A stretch of 64,000 bases of DNA from Ulvibacterium marinum (GCF_003626755.1 NZ_RBCJ01000001.1:1-64000); one strand, 5' to 3'; positions 34,048-42,157 are shown, counted from the stretch's first letter. Notes: generated by a model not told the origin, from the letters alone. A program made the numbers and translations.

Positions 34048-34971
34048 TTGGGGAAAAATAGAGGATTGAAATACGTCTTTCTAATTGGTATGATAATTAC
34101 AGCTCATAGGAATCCCATATATTGTCAAGAATCCCAAGACTATTTTGAGGGAGTATTTGAATATGGACTTATTCCAAGCCTGGGAGATACGAATTTAGAA
34201 AAATACGTCTTTTCTCTCAACGCCATAAAAAATTTGAATTCCGGAAAGCTTGAGCTTGGCTTGGATTACCTGGCCCATACCTTCTCCTTTTACAATAGTA
34301 GTGCTATACTTGGTACGGATTCCTATGACAAAACTCATACGGTTCAACCAGAGATCGGATACCACCAAAACTTTGGTTCAAAATGGGCCATATCAGTTTC
34401 CGCGGCCCCTATGCTGTCCTCCAATTTTAAAAATGGGCTCAATAACGAGGATTTCATATTCAATTGGTCCGCTTTAGTATCGAAAAAATGGGGAAAAGGA
34501 GATTTCCCTGTTAGTCTTACTATGGGATTAGGCAGAGGGATAATTCTTGGAGAACCGGGGCTTTTTCCAATACTATCCTTTCAGGGAAAGATAACCCCAA
34601 AATGGAGATACATCTTGGGGTTCCCTTACAGTAAGGTCGCGTACAAAATCGATGAAAAACATTCCCTAAGCTCCAAAGCCATTGTGTCCGGAATCTATGT
34701 AAACAACTCCGAAACAGTTTCTGTCAACGGCCTTGACAATCTTGAACATACAAAGTTGACATATAACGGAATAAATCTAGGGTTAGAGTACAATTACCAC
34801 ATGTCATCCGGTTTTATTGTGGTCATCAGGACAGGTTTTACAATGGCCAATAATTTGAAAGTATTGGACTCAAACGATAATCCCTTGTTCGATTTTGAAA
34901 TTAATTCTTCTCCCTATGTAGTAATGGGGCTTAAATATTCTTTAAACTTTACTAACAAATCGCGTAAATAA
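34048..34971 (+). CDS. Predicted outer-membrane beta-barrel protein
   Basis: This 307-residue protein has a hydrophobic signal (GLKYVFLIGMIITAHRNPIY, cleaved before QESQDY) and a long run of alternating strands ending in the aromatic-rich YVVMGLKYSLNF, as in outer-membrane barrels. The start appears to be TTG at 34048; the first in-frame ATG (34090) would cut the signal in half. The Kelch gene starts at the base after its stop, and DUF4907, LytS and LytTR genes follow in the same direction, so this is likely the first gene of a five-gene unit. Confidence 0.65.
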   Translation: MGKNRGLKYVFLIGMIITAHRNPIYCQESQDYFEGVFEYGLIPSLGDTNLEKYVFSLNAIKNLNSGKLELGLDYLAHTFSFYNSSAILGTDSYDKTHTVQPEIGYHQNFGSKWAISVSAAPMLSSNFKNGLNNEDFIFNWSALVSKKWGKGDFPVSLTMGLGRGIILGEPGLFPILSFQGKITPKWRYILGFPYSKVAYKIDEKHSLSSKAIVSGIYVNNSETVSVNGLDNLEHTKLTYNGINLGLEYNYHMSSGFIVVIRTGFTMANNLKVLDSNDNPLFDFEINSSPYVVMGLKYSLNFTNKSRK

Positions 34972-35979
34972 ATGAATAGTTCAAAAATAATTCTGAAAAC
35001 ACTAGGAAAAATTAGTCTTCCTATTTTTATGGCGCTACTGTTTGTTTCATGTTCCAATGATGAGGAGGATGATAGTGTTGGCAATTGGGTGGACCGCTCC
35101 ATTTTTGATGGAACCCCACGCAGTGGGGCCTTTGCCTTTACCATTGGCAATAAGGGATATATGGGTACGGGTTTTGACGGGGATGATAGATTGACCGATG
35201 TTTGGGTCTATGATATGGAGGGCAACTTTTGGAGTCAACTGGCCCCCTTCCCAGGTACTCCTAGAAGTTCTACCGTTGCCTTTACGGTAAATGGCAATGG
35301 GTACGTAGGCCTTGGTTATGATGGTGACAACGAACTAGGTGATTTTTTCCGATACAATGTGGCATCGAATACCTGGGACTCCCTTAATCCCTTTGAGGGA
35401 TCGGCACGGCGTGGAGCTGTTGGATTCAATTCCCAAACTCATGGTTATGTTGGAACCGGTTTTGATGGTGACAATGATAAAAAGGATTTTTGGAAATACG
35501 ACCCTTCCAACGATACATGGACTGAACTCGTCGGCTTTGGGGGAACCAAGCGAAGAGATGGGGCCATCTTTACCATAGGCAATAAAGTATATCTGGGAAC
35601 GGGAGTATCCAATGGTCTAAACCAGGCAGACTTCTGGGTATTTGACCTTGATACAGAATCTTGGGACCCTTTATTGGATTTGGACGAGGACGATAATTAT
35701 GGCATTATACGAAACAATGCAGTAGGCTTTAGTATTGGGGATAAGGGATACTTTGCAACGGGAGATCCAGGTTTTGGCGCTTCGGACGATATATGGGAAT
35801 ACGACCCCTCCACCGACCTTTGGGAAGAAAAAACGGAATACGAAGGCGTGTCACGGGAGGGAGCCATTGCATTTTACAACGGTACTACCGCATTTTTGGC
35901 CCTAGGTAGAAGTGGAACTTTGTACCTGGATGACAACCGTGAGTTCTTCCCCAACCAAGAGGAAGATGAGGATGATTAA
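34972..35979 (+). CDS. Kelch-repeat lipoprotein
   Basis: This 335-residue lipoprotein (lipobox LLFVSC, Cys27) has about six Kelch blades with the pattern GYMGTGFDGDDRLTDVWVYD then W about 8 residues later (NGYVGLGYDGDNELGDFFRY; GYVGTGFDGDNDKKDFWKYD). It should form a beta propeller exposed outside the inner membrane. The acidic loops (FDGDD) may bind Ca. It starts with no gap after the barrel gene. In this cluster it may be a ligand-binding partner of the barrel or of the sensor kinase; that is inference. Confidence 0.85.
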   Translation: MNSSKIILKTLGKISLPIFMALLFVSCSNDEEDDSVGNWVDRSIFDGTPRSGAFAFTIGNKGYMGTGFDGDDRLTDVWVYDMEGNFWSQLAPFPGTPRSSTVAFTVNGNGYVGLGYDGDNELGDFFRYNVASNTWDSLNPFEGSARRGAVGFNSQTHGYVGTGFDGDNDKKDFWKYDPSNDTWTELVGFGGTKRRDGAIFTIGNKVYLGTGVSNGLNQADFWVFDLDTESWDPLLDLDEDDNYGIIRNNAVGFSIGDKGYFATGDPGFGASDDIWEYDPSTDLWEEKTEYEGVSREGAIAFYNGTTAFLALGRSGTLYLDDNREFFPNQEEDEDD

Positions 35980-36075
35980 AATGAGTTTTCTTAGTTTATT
36001 AATACTATATTTTTTGATGGCACCTATCCGGGTTTCTTAAAACAAAATGAAGTCCGGGTCGGTGTTTTAGTCGTT

Positions 36076-36423
36076 ATGGGAAACAAAAAACACAGTATCG
36101 CTTTTTTAATCATTGGTATTGCAGCATTACTTATAGGCACGTTGTTGGATATTAGCAATCCACAAATCAAATCCGTTGAAACGGGATATGGACTAAAACT
36201 GGCCGAAAACCCGATGGACAAAAGCTGGTACTACGAAATATATGCAAATGGAAAGCTTCAGATACGACAGGAATATGTTCCGGGAATATCCGAGAAAGTC
36301 CGGTTCGCTTCCAAAACAGAGGCGGAACGCATTGGAACAATCGTCCTGAACCGATTGAAAAGTGGTCGGTTCCCTGCAATAACTAAACAAGATTTACAGG
36401 AAAATGAAATTTCTTATCAATAA
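36076..36423 (+). CDS. DUF4907 family protein
   Basis: This 115-residue protein has an N-terminal membrane segment (SIAFLIIGIAALLIGTLL, about 7-24) and a small exported domain with WYYEIYANGKLQIRQEYVPG and EAERIGTIVLNRLKSGRFPA, which matches DUF4907. The family is found with Kelch proteins and LytS/LytTR pairs. The gene overlaps the histidine kinase start by one base (TAATG), so it may be a periplasmic accessory of the sensor. Confidence 0.78.
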   Translation: MGNKKHSIAFLIIGIAALLIGTLLDISNPQIKSVETGYGLKLAENPMDKSWYYEIYANGKLQIRQEYVPGISEKVRFASKTEAERIGTIVLNRLKSGRFPAITKQDLQENEISYQ

Positions 36424-37523
36424 TGAGTATCTTTTTTCGGCAACTATTTGGAGATACTTTGAAAAAACACATTAGGATTAAAGAGTTTTGGATTCATATT
36501 ATCGTTTGGGCTTGCTTGATATTGTTTCCTCTGAGCATATCATACATAGATCTTGGTGAAGTGCGTTTTGGTATGTTTTATAGAATACTATTGAACCCCA
36601 TTTTAGTCTACATCAATTATCTCATATTGGTGCCTTACCTTCTCCTTAAAAAAGAGATTACACTTTATATTGTTGTTTCAATAACCGTATTGATTCTTTT
36701 TAATTTCCTTATCAAGTTCGTACCCTTTCCTCATGTCCCAATAGATAAATTTACGGATCTGATACAGAGCACGGAGATGCAACCTCCGAAAAAACCACCC
36801 CATTTCATAAAGGACATGCGCCCATTGAAAAGACTGCCCTCTTTCATGACCGCCATTATCTCCCTGACCTTTTTTCTATTGGGAGGTGTACTGGGGCTTA
36901 CCAAGGATTTCTATAAAAGAGACCGTAAAAGCAGGGAGGTCGAGGTGCAACGAAAGGAAACCGAACTACAATTTTTAAGGGCCCAATTAAACCCCCATTT
37001 TTTGTTCAATTCATTGAATAGCGTTTATTCCTTGGTACGAAACAAATCCATAGAAGCTCCCGAGGCCATCATCATGTTATCGGAGTTAATGCGCTATATG
37101 CTCTATGAGGCAAAACAGGAATTGGTCCCCCTTTCCAAGGAAATAGACTATATCAAAAACTTTGTATCGCTCCAACTGTTACGGTTATCCCATAGTGAAA
37201 ACGTAAAAATCAAAATTTCAGGGGATTATCAGGATAAGAAAATTCCACCTCTATTATTAATTCCATTCGTAGAGAACGCATTTAAATACGGCACTGATTT
37301 CAAGGGAAGGACAGACGTCTCGATCAAGATGGAATTGATCGAAGAAAGTTTATTTTTTATTGTGAAAAACAAAATCGGGGTCTATAGAAAAGACGAAAGC
37401 AATTCCGGTATCGGACTGGAAAATATAAAAGGTAGGTTGCATCTGCTTTATCCCGACCAGCATGTCTTGAAGATTGATAAAACGGATGGTTTTTACACCG
37501 TTCAATTGGAACTAAATTTATAA
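36423..37523 (+). CDS. LytS-type sensor histidine kinase
   Basis: This 366-residue kinase has four membrane segments (about 22-42, 52-75, 79-101, 139-160) and a short coiled coil, then the His_kinase domain with LRAQLNPHFLFNSLNS (phosphorylated His192) and an ATPase part (PLLLIPFVENAFKYG, GIGLENIKGRLHLLY). It lacks a separate extracellular sensor domain, so the signal is probably sensed in the membrane or through the neighbouring DUF4907 and Kelch proteins. The response regulator starts two bases after its stop. Confidence 0.92.
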   Translation: MSIFFRQLFGDTLKKHIRIKEFWIHIIVWACLILFPLSISYIDLGEVRFGMFYRILLNPILVYINYLILVPYLLLKKEITLYIVVSITVLILFNFLIKFVPFPHVPIDKFTDLIQSTEMQPPKKPPHFIKDMRPLKRLPSFMTAIISLTFFLLGGVLGLTKDFYKRDRKSREVEVQRKETELQFLRAQLNPHFLFNSLNSVYSLVRNKSIEAPEAIIMLSELMRYMLYEAKQELVPLSKEIDYIKNFVSLQLLRLSHSENVKIKISGDYQDKKIPPLLLIPFVENAFKYGTDFKGRTDVSIKMELIEESLFFIVKNKIGVYRKDESNSGIGLENIKGRLHLLYPDQHVLKIDKTDGFYTVQLELNL

Positions 37524-37525
37524 AA

Positions 37526-38254
37526 ATGAACTGTATCATAATTGACGATGAGCCTTTGGCATTGGGTATTGTTAAATCCTATTGCGAAGAATTGGGCGGT
37601 ATAGAGGTTTTGGGAACCTTTACCAATCCGTTGGAGAGTATGACACTTTTTCAGGAAGGAAATGTGGATTTGGTATTTCTGGATATTGAAATGCCCCAAA
37701 TAACCGGAATAGAGTTTGTAAAGACCCTGGACAAACGACCCTTTTTCATTTTTACCACGGCCTATCCCCAATATGCCATAGAAGGTTTTGAACTCAATGC
37801 CGTGGATTATTTGGTAAAGCCTATACCGTTTCCAAGATTTGTAAAGTCCATAAACCGTGTTAAGGAGCTTAAAATGCTCAAAACTAGCATGAGCACTGAG
37901 GAGGGAAACCTTTCATCGGCCACTGGAGGGCAGCCCCCAGATAACCAATTCATTTTTGTAAAATCGGATTACGGCAATGTTAAAATAAAGTTGGAGGATA
38001 TCAAGTACATACAGGGGCTGAAGGATTATCTAAAGATCCATACTTCTGAAAGAAAACCCATACTTACCCTAATGAATTTCAGGGATATAGAAATAAAACT
38101 CGCCAATACCGATTTTGTACGTGTACATCGATCGTTTTTGGTAAACGTCAATAATATTGACTCCATCCAACGCAGTAAAATAGTAATGGACGATATCAGG
38201 ATCCCGATCGGGGAAAGTTATAAGGACGAGTTTATGAAGAGATTGGGTCTATAG
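37526..38254 (+). CDS. LytTR-family response regulator
   Basis: This 242-residue protein has a receiver domain (IIDDEPLAL acidic pair, phosphorylated Asp53 in LVFLDIEMP, TTAYPQYA, VKPIPF) and a LytTR DNA-binding domain (FIFVKSDYGNVKI, DIKYIQGLKDYLKIH, DFVRVHRSFLVNVNNID). It is the partner of the kinase just upstream. Targets are unknown; the co-encoded barrel and Kelch genes are the obvious candidates. Confidence 0.93.
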   Translation: MNCIIIDDEPLALGIVKSYCEELGGIEVLGTFTNPLESMTLFQEGNVDLVFLDIEMPQITGIEFVKTLDKRPFFIFTTAYPQYAIEGFELNAVDYLVKPIPFPRFVKSINRVKELKMLKTSMSTEEGNLSSATGGQPPDNQFIFVKSDYGNVKIKLEDIKYIQGLKDYLKIHTSERKPILTLMNFRDIEIKLANTDFVRVHRSFLVNVNNIDSIQRSKIVMDDIRIPIGESYKDEFMKRLGL

Positions 38255-38433
38255 CTGATGGCCGTATGGCAAAGGCGTTTACGAAATCAGATGTTCGGGA
38301 TCTGCCGAGAAAGCTGGAATTAAAAAACAAGTTTAGGATAGGGATGTAACGATTAAGGGATAATTCGTTAAGTTTTAGTAATCCCAAATCACTTTTTGAT
38401 TTAGATTGATTAGCCACTCCTATAGACGATTTT
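38255..38433. other. Gap after the response regulator
   Basis: Together with the following small ORFs this is a 710-base stretch without a clear conserved gene. Nothing beyond a 27-codon frame at 38266-38349 was seen in this part, and no terminator was recognised. Confidence 0.4.
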
Positions 38434-38619
38434 TCATTCCTCCAAAAGTCCCAGCAACTCCTTTTGGAAGTTTTTGGATGCGGTATGCAATTCGGATTTT
38501 CGAAGGTAATTTTTCCCTTCATACGCATAATCCGTGAATCCCCTGAATAAAGTGTCCATGATGCCCGATTCTACGAGCAGCTTTATCTGTTCTTTTATTG
38601 TTGGTTCCATTTCGTTCAT
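38434..38619 (-). CDS. Hypothetical small protein
   Basis: A 61-residue frame with a protein-like, helix-forming composition (TIKEQIKLLVESGIMDTLFR; SKNFQKELLGLLEE). No motif is recognised. It might be a fragment or a real small gene; it is on the strand opposite its upstream neighbours. Confidence 0.4.
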   Translation of the reverse strand: MNEMEPTIKEQIKLLVESGIMDTLFRGFTDYAYEGKNYLRKSELHTASKNFQKELLGLLEE

Positions 38620-38680
38620 TTAATTCATTTAAAGTTTTTGGATGCCCCTTTATAGCAGCGTCCCTTTTATAAAGATTATC

Positions 38681-38893
38681 TTACCCAAACAACCTGTTCG
38701 CCAACCTGTCCACAAGGGGCTTTAAAAAGCCTCCGACCACTAAACATGCCAACAACCATAACGCCGTATAGAAGGGGCCATAGTCGATCATATAGATAGT
38801 GATGTGGTATACCGGTACTATAAGTGCCACATAACAGATCAACTTGAAAAGTATTTTGAATATGTTTCCCATATCTCCTTTTGACAGGTACAT
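38681..38893 (-). CDS. Hypothetical two-helix membrane protein
   Basis: The 70-residue product has two hydrophobic segments (IFKILFKLICYVALIVPVYH and YTALWLLACLVVGGFLKPLV). ATG 38870-38872, with AAGGAG just upstream, would give a 63-residue form lacking MYLSKGD. The regular membrane topology makes it more believable than the other small frames nearby. Function unknown. Confidence 0.5.
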   Translation of the reverse strand: MYLSKGDMGNIFKILFKLICYVALIVPVYHITIYMIDYGPFYTALWLLACLVVGGFLKPLVDRLANRLFG

Positions 38894-38965
38894 TCATGTT
38901 AGGTAACTTTTTCTTGCTTTCTAAATGTGTAAAGGCAACCTTTTAATACTCGCAACATCTAATAA

Positions 38966-39514
38966 GTGATGAAAAAAGTATGTCTTATCGGATGTCTTAC
39001 GGTCTTTCTGGTAATGATCGGCTCCTGTGATAACGACCCTGCCCCGGTCGTTACCACCGATCCTGCCGAACTGATGGGTACATGGGTTCGCACGTTTCCG
39101 AATAGGGTCGGGGGAGCAACTTCGGACAGCCCAGTTATCGAAAGGGGCGAAACGCATATTATCATTACCTTCAAGGATAATGGCGAATTCGTCTATAACC
39201 GTACGACACTGGGAATATATGCGGGGACCAGTCCTAAGGACACCTCGTCCATAAGGATCGAATCGGGGAACTATCTAGCCGATGACGGGAATATCGATGT
39301 TGTCCTTGACAGACTTATCTGGTGGGATTCCTTTTATATGGACATGGAGGGTTTCGAGGAGGCCCCTGTTATACCAAATAGGTTGAAATACGTTACCTTC
39401 AAGATCATTGACGGGGAACTGAACTTGGTCTATTTTATTTCTACGGACGCTATATCGGAAGATCAGGTAATCCCGGGATTGAACAAATTTGATTATAACT
39501 ATACCAGAAGGTAA
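38966..39514 (+). CDS. Hypothetical lipoprotein, lipocalin-like
   Basis: This 182-residue protein carries a lipobox (VMIGSC, Cys21) followed by a short Asp/Pro linker and a beta-rich domain opening with ELMGTWVRTFP, a start common in small lipocalin-like Bacteroidota lipoproteins. IIITFKDNGEFVYNRTTLG fits the same fold. No specific function can be given. It lies upstream of and convergent with the small frame at 39534. Confidence 0.7.
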   Translation: MMKKVCLIGCLTVFLVMIGSCDNDPAPVVTTDPAELMGTWVRTFPNRVGGATSDSPVIERGETHIIITFKDNGEFVYNRTTLGIYAGTSPKDTSSIRIESGNYLADDGNIDVVLDRLIWWDSFYMDMEGFEEAPVIPNRLKYVTFKIIDGELNLVYFISTDAISEDQVIPGLNKFDYNYTRR

Positions 39515-39533
39515 GCACAATATTAAATAACGA

Positions 39534-39767
39534 TTATTTGAATTCGTTCATGTCAAATCCCAGGCAGGCACTTAGATTCTCATCCCAATACTTCGCAAAG
39601 CCTTGATCATCCAAGTTGTATTTATATAGGTTTTCACATCTTTCTGAAAGATTGTAATGTGGATAGAGGAGCAAGGCAATGTCTTTTCTAACTTCAAAGA
39701 AATTTTCAAGAATGATATCAAGTCCGTATTCAATACTAAAAAAAACGCCACCATAGCAGAACTCCAA
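39534..39767 (-). CDS. Small hypothetical protein or gene fragment beside tRNA-Leu
   Basis: A 77-codon frame reading from a TTG directly after an in-frame stop. The peptide has a globular look (DIILENFFEVRKDIALLLYP, DDQGFAKYWDENLSACLGFD) and codon use like real genes. As it lacks an ATG and begins 46 bases past the tRNA-Leu 3' end, it may be the 3' remnant of a gene in an element once integrated at the tRNA. Confidence 0.4.
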   Translation of the reverse strand: MEFCYGGVFFSIEYGLDIILENFFEVRKDIALLLYPHYNLSERCENLYKYNLDDQGFAKYWDENLSACLGFDMNEFK

Positions 39768-39773
39768 AAATCA

Positions 39774-39805
39774 TAAAACCCCGTAAACATTTTGCTTACA
39801 GGGTT
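39774..39805 (-). terminator. Terminator of tRNA-Leu
   Basis: On the minus strand AACCCTGTAA and TTACGGGGTT form a 10-bp stem (one T-G pair) with a 9-base loop, followed by a T-rich stretch, 7 bases beyond the tRNA 3' end. Confidence 0.7.
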
Positions 39806-39812
39806 TTCTATG

Positions 39813-39896
39813 TACCTCGGGTGGGAATCGAACCCACACGGTATTGCTACCACTGGATTTTGAATCCAGCGCGTCTACCAATTCCGCCACCGAGGC
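39813..39896 (-). tRNA. tRNA-Leu (anticodon CAA)
   Basis: The minus strand folds as an 84-base class II tRNA. The 5' end is GCCTCGGTGGCGGAATTGG, the anticodon stem is CTGGA/TCCAG around TTCAAAA (anticodon CAA), a variable arm follows, and the T arm is GTGGGTTCGATTCCCAC. The acceptor's first pair is a G-T wobble with 3' CCGAGGT plus A; CCA is not encoded. Two damaged copies of its 5' part lie upstream at 40163-40214 and 40233-40272. Confidence 0.93.
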
Positions 39897-39901
39897 ATTT
39901 T

Positions 39902-40146
39902 TTAGGTAGTATTTCTCAATTTTCGGAGTTTTTCCTTACCAACTCCGGATTTCCAATATTTTTCTCTATTCCTAGTTTCCAACCTGTCCTTACATCGTTC
40001 GGAATAAATCAATCAAAGGGTGCATAGAACTTTGTGGACCTTTCCCTGCCATTGTTGTGCCTATACAATCTTTTATCAATATCCGCGGTCATGCCGACAT
40101 AAATATAGTTGTGACCCAAGCTTGAAATTGCATAGACCCAAATCAT
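39902..40146 (-). pseudogene. Frameshifted GIY-YIG nuclease-like gene
   Basis: From ATG 40144-40146 the frame reads MIWVYAISSLGHNYIYVGMT then DIDKRLYRHNNGRERSTKFY, the start of a GIY-YIG (UvrC N-terminal-like) protein, and stops at TGA after APFD. One base out of frame it continues as LIYSERCKDRLETRNREKYW and KSGVGKEKLRK, which is exactly the expected family C-terminus, to TAA at 39902-39904. A single-base deletion explains it. The end lies 5 bases before tRNA-Leu. Confidence 0.8.
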
Positions 40147-40162
40147 TATTCAAAATTTCAAT

Positions 40163-40214
40163 TCCAGCGCGCCTGCCTGTCGGCAGACAGGTCTACCAAT
40201 TCCGCCACCGAGGC
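40163..40214 (-). repeat. Broken tRNA-Leu 5' copy with 20-base hairpin insert
   Basis: On the minus strand 40214-40191 equals the first 24 bases of tRNA-Leu, and 40170-40163 (GCGCTGGA) equals the next 8. Between them lie 20 extra bases (40171-40190) containing CCTGTC-GGCA-GACAGG (40176-40191), a perfect hairpin. After GCGCTGGA the match to the tRNA fades. Confidence 0.8.
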
Positions 40215-40232
40215 ATTTAAATGAAATACGGG

Positions 40233-40272
40233 GCGTCTACCTCCCGGTAATTATCGGGACCTCCACCGAGGC
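40233..40272 (-). repeat. Second broken tRNA-Leu 5' copy with palindrome insert
   Basis: The minus strand starts GCCTCGGTGG, as the tRNA does, and ends GGTAGACGC, as the tRNA continues, but the D-arm bases between are replaced by a segment with TCCCGGTAATTATCGGGA (40242-40259), a near-perfect palindrome. It starts about 10 bases after a strong promoter. Confidence 0.7.
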
Positions 40273-40282
40273 AAACGGACTG

Positions 40283-40311
40283 CAAAGCTAAAAAATAGTT
40301 GCTACTTTCAA
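40283..40311 (-). promoter_or_regulatory. Promoter reading toward the tRNA-Leu array
   Basis: TTG (40309-40311), 18 bases, then TAGCTTTG (40283-40290) on the minus strand match the Bacteroidota consensus. Transcription would begin near 40277, just before the second broken tRNA copy, and would read through to the intact tRNA-Leu about 380 bases on. Confidence 0.65.
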
Positions 40312-40334
40312 AGTAAAAATATCAACAATTATCC

Positions 40335-40364
40335 TTTACCAACCCGAATAAATTTCTAAATTTG
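40335..40364 (+). promoter_or_regulatory. Promoter of prs
   Basis: TAAATTTG (40357-40364) is a perfect -7 element; 19 bases upstream is TTT instead of TTG. It lies 53 bases before the prs start and is back to back with the tRNA-Leu promoter. Confidence 0.6.
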
Positions 40365-40416
40365 CACCTCCTTTGTAGAAAGGGTATTTAAGAAACTAGA
40401 GCACAAGACATTAACC

Positions 40417-41358
40417 ATGCCTTACCAAGTACCTGAACCCAAAATTTTTGCCTGTACACAGAGTACTGAACTTGCTAAAAAAATAGCAAAATCCTATGGT
40501 ACGGATTTGGGCAATGTGCACTTCTCCAGATATAGCGATGGGGAGTTTCAACCTTCTTTTGAGGAGTCCGTTCGAGGAGCACGTATATTCATCATTGGAT
40601 CCACCAATCCAAGCTCGGAGAACTTAATGGAAATGTTATTGATGTTGGATGCCGCCAAACGTGCATCCGCTAGACATATAACTGCGGTAATGCCCTATTT
40701 TGGATGGGCCAGGCAGGATAGAAAGGATAAACCAAGGGTTCCCATAGCAGCCAAACTGGTGGCCAAGATGTTGGAAGCCGCAGGAGCCACAAGGATTATA
40801 ACCATGGACCTGCATGCCGATCAAATACAAGGGTTTTTCGAAAAACCTGTGGATCATTTGTTCGCATCTACCTTGTTTTTGCCCTATCTGAGGAAATTGG
40901 GTCTAGAGAACCTCACCATTGCCTCACCGGACATGGGGGGATCCAAACGGGCCTACGCCTACTCCAAGGCATTGACCAGCGATGTGGTCATCTGTTATAA
41001 ACAGCGTGCCAAAGCCAATGTTATATCGCATATGGAGCTTATTGGCGACGTTAAAGGAAAAAATGTTGTTCTTGTGGATGACTTGGTCGATACCGCAGGA
41101 ACATTGACAAAAGCAGCAGATTTGATGATGGAGCGAGGTGCAGTTAGCGTACGTGCCATAACCACCCATGGTCTGCTATCCGGGGATGCGTTCGATAAAA
41201 TTGAAAAATCAAAACTGAGGGAATTGATCATCACCGATTCTATCCCTATAAGTAAAGAAAGTGGAAAAGTAAAAGTATTAAGTTGTGCCGAGCTGTTTGC
41301 GGATGTTATGCACAGGGTGCATCATAACACATCCATAGCATCCAAGTTTTTAATGTAA
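40417..41358 (+). CDS. prs: Ribose-phosphate pyrophosphokinase
   Basis: This 313-residue enzyme makes PRPP from ribose-5-phosphate and ATP for purine, pyrimidine, His and Trp synthesis. Signatures: YFGWARQDRK, TMDLHADQIQGFF (the PRPP synthase signature), and the PRPP-binding loop VVLVDDLVDTAGTL. Length is typical. It is followed 74 bases later by rplY. Confidence 0.96.
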   Translation: MPYQVPEPKIFACTQSTELAKKIAKSYGTDLGNVHFSRYSDGEFQPSFEESVRGARIFIIGSTNPSSENLMEMLLMLDAAKRASARHITAVMPYFGWARQDRKDKPRVPIAAKLVAKMLEAAGATRIITMDLHADQIQGFFEKPVDHLFASTLFLPYLRKLGLENLTIASPDMGGSKRAYAYSKALTSDVVICYKQRAKANVISHMELIGDVKGKNVVLVDDLVDTAGTLTKAADLMMERGAVSVRAITTHGLLSGDAFDKIEKSKLRELIITDSIPISKESGKVKVLSCAELFADVMHRVHHNTSIASKFLM

Positions 41359-41432
41359 AAATGTCTTCTGTCCATCTTACCGAGGGCGGAAATAAATCAA
41401 ACAAGAGGAACTATTAATTTTTAATTCAAATA

Positions 41433-42095
41433 ATGAAGTCAATTACAATTAAAGGATCAGAAAGAGAAAGCGTGGGCAAAAAGGCAACAAAGGCCCTACG
41501 TAATGCTGGAAAGGTTCCTTGCGTAGTGTACGGAGGGGAAAAACCATTGCATTTTTCAGCAGATGAACTAGCGTTCAGAAATTTGGTTTACACGCCCAAT
41601 GCACACACTGTTGTGGTTGAGTTGAACAATGGGGAAAAGGTAGATGCCGTAATGCAGGATATTCAGTTTCATCCTGTAACGGATAGAATTCTACATATTG
41701 ATTTTTATCAATTGTTCGCCGACAAGGAGGTTACAATGGATATCCCGGTCCGTCTACAAGGAAATTCCCCAGGGGTGCGAAATGGTGGCCGTCTATTGTT
41801 CAGAAAACGAAAACTGGCCATTAGGGCCCTACCTGATAAACTTCCGGATTTCTTTGATGTTGATATTTCAAAATTGAAGATTGGTCAAAATATTTCCGTA
41901 GAAAGTTTATTGAATGACGATTTTTCAATTCTTCATCCGGATACCACTGTAGTGGTTCAGGTTAAAACTGCCCGTGCTGCCGTCGAGGTCGATGATGAAG
42001 AGGAAGAAGAAGGAGTTGAAGGTGAAGAAGGGGCTACAGCAGAAGGCGCTGCTTCCGAAGCACCTGCAGAGACTGCTGCTGAAGGCGCAGAATAG
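41433..42095 (+). CDS. rplY: 50S ribosomal protein L25/CTC
   Basis: This 220-residue protein is the long CTC form. It has the 5S rRNA-binding N-terminal domain ([27 protein letters not shown]) and the beta-rich CTC domain ([20 protein letters not shown]). The last 40 residues are an acidic Glu/Ala tail ([16 protein letters not shown]), reminiscent of the S16 tail in this window. The pair prs-rplY followed by pth is a common bacterial order. Confidence 0.95.
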   Translation: MKSITIKGSERESVGKKATKALRNAGKVPCVVYGGEKPLHFSADELAFRNLVYTPNAHTVVVELNNGEKVDAVMQDIQFHPVTDRILHIDFYQLFADKEVTMDIPVRLQGNSPGVRNGGRLLFRKRKLAIRALPDKLPDFFDVDISKLKIGQNISVESLLNDDFSILHPDTTVVVQVKTARAAVEVDDEEEEEGVEGEEGATAEGAASEAPAETAAEGAE

Positions 42096-42116
42096 TTTTA
42101 TAAAGCATCTTTTGAG

Positions 42117-42157
42117 AAGCATCCCGATGCTCCCGATAGTATCGGGATGGGATGCTT
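42117..42157 (+). terminator. Terminator of rplY with nested palindrome
   Basis: The outer stem is AAGCATCCC/GGGATGCTT (42117-42125 and 42149-42157), followed by TTTGTATTTTT. Inside is a second perfect palindrome, TCCCGATA-G-TATCGGGA (42131-42147), related to the one inserted in the tRNA-Leu copy at 40242. Confidence 0.75.

Noticed and set aside
34007-34050. Promoter-like TACGTTTG (34043-34050) just before the barrel gene
   Set aside because: It overlaps the TTG start codon, and transcription would begin inside the signal peptide. Only the unlikely internal ATG at 34090 would fit.
39572-39853. 93-codon minus-strand frame
   Set aside because: Its first part runs through the tRNA-Leu gene and its terminator, so it is not coding.
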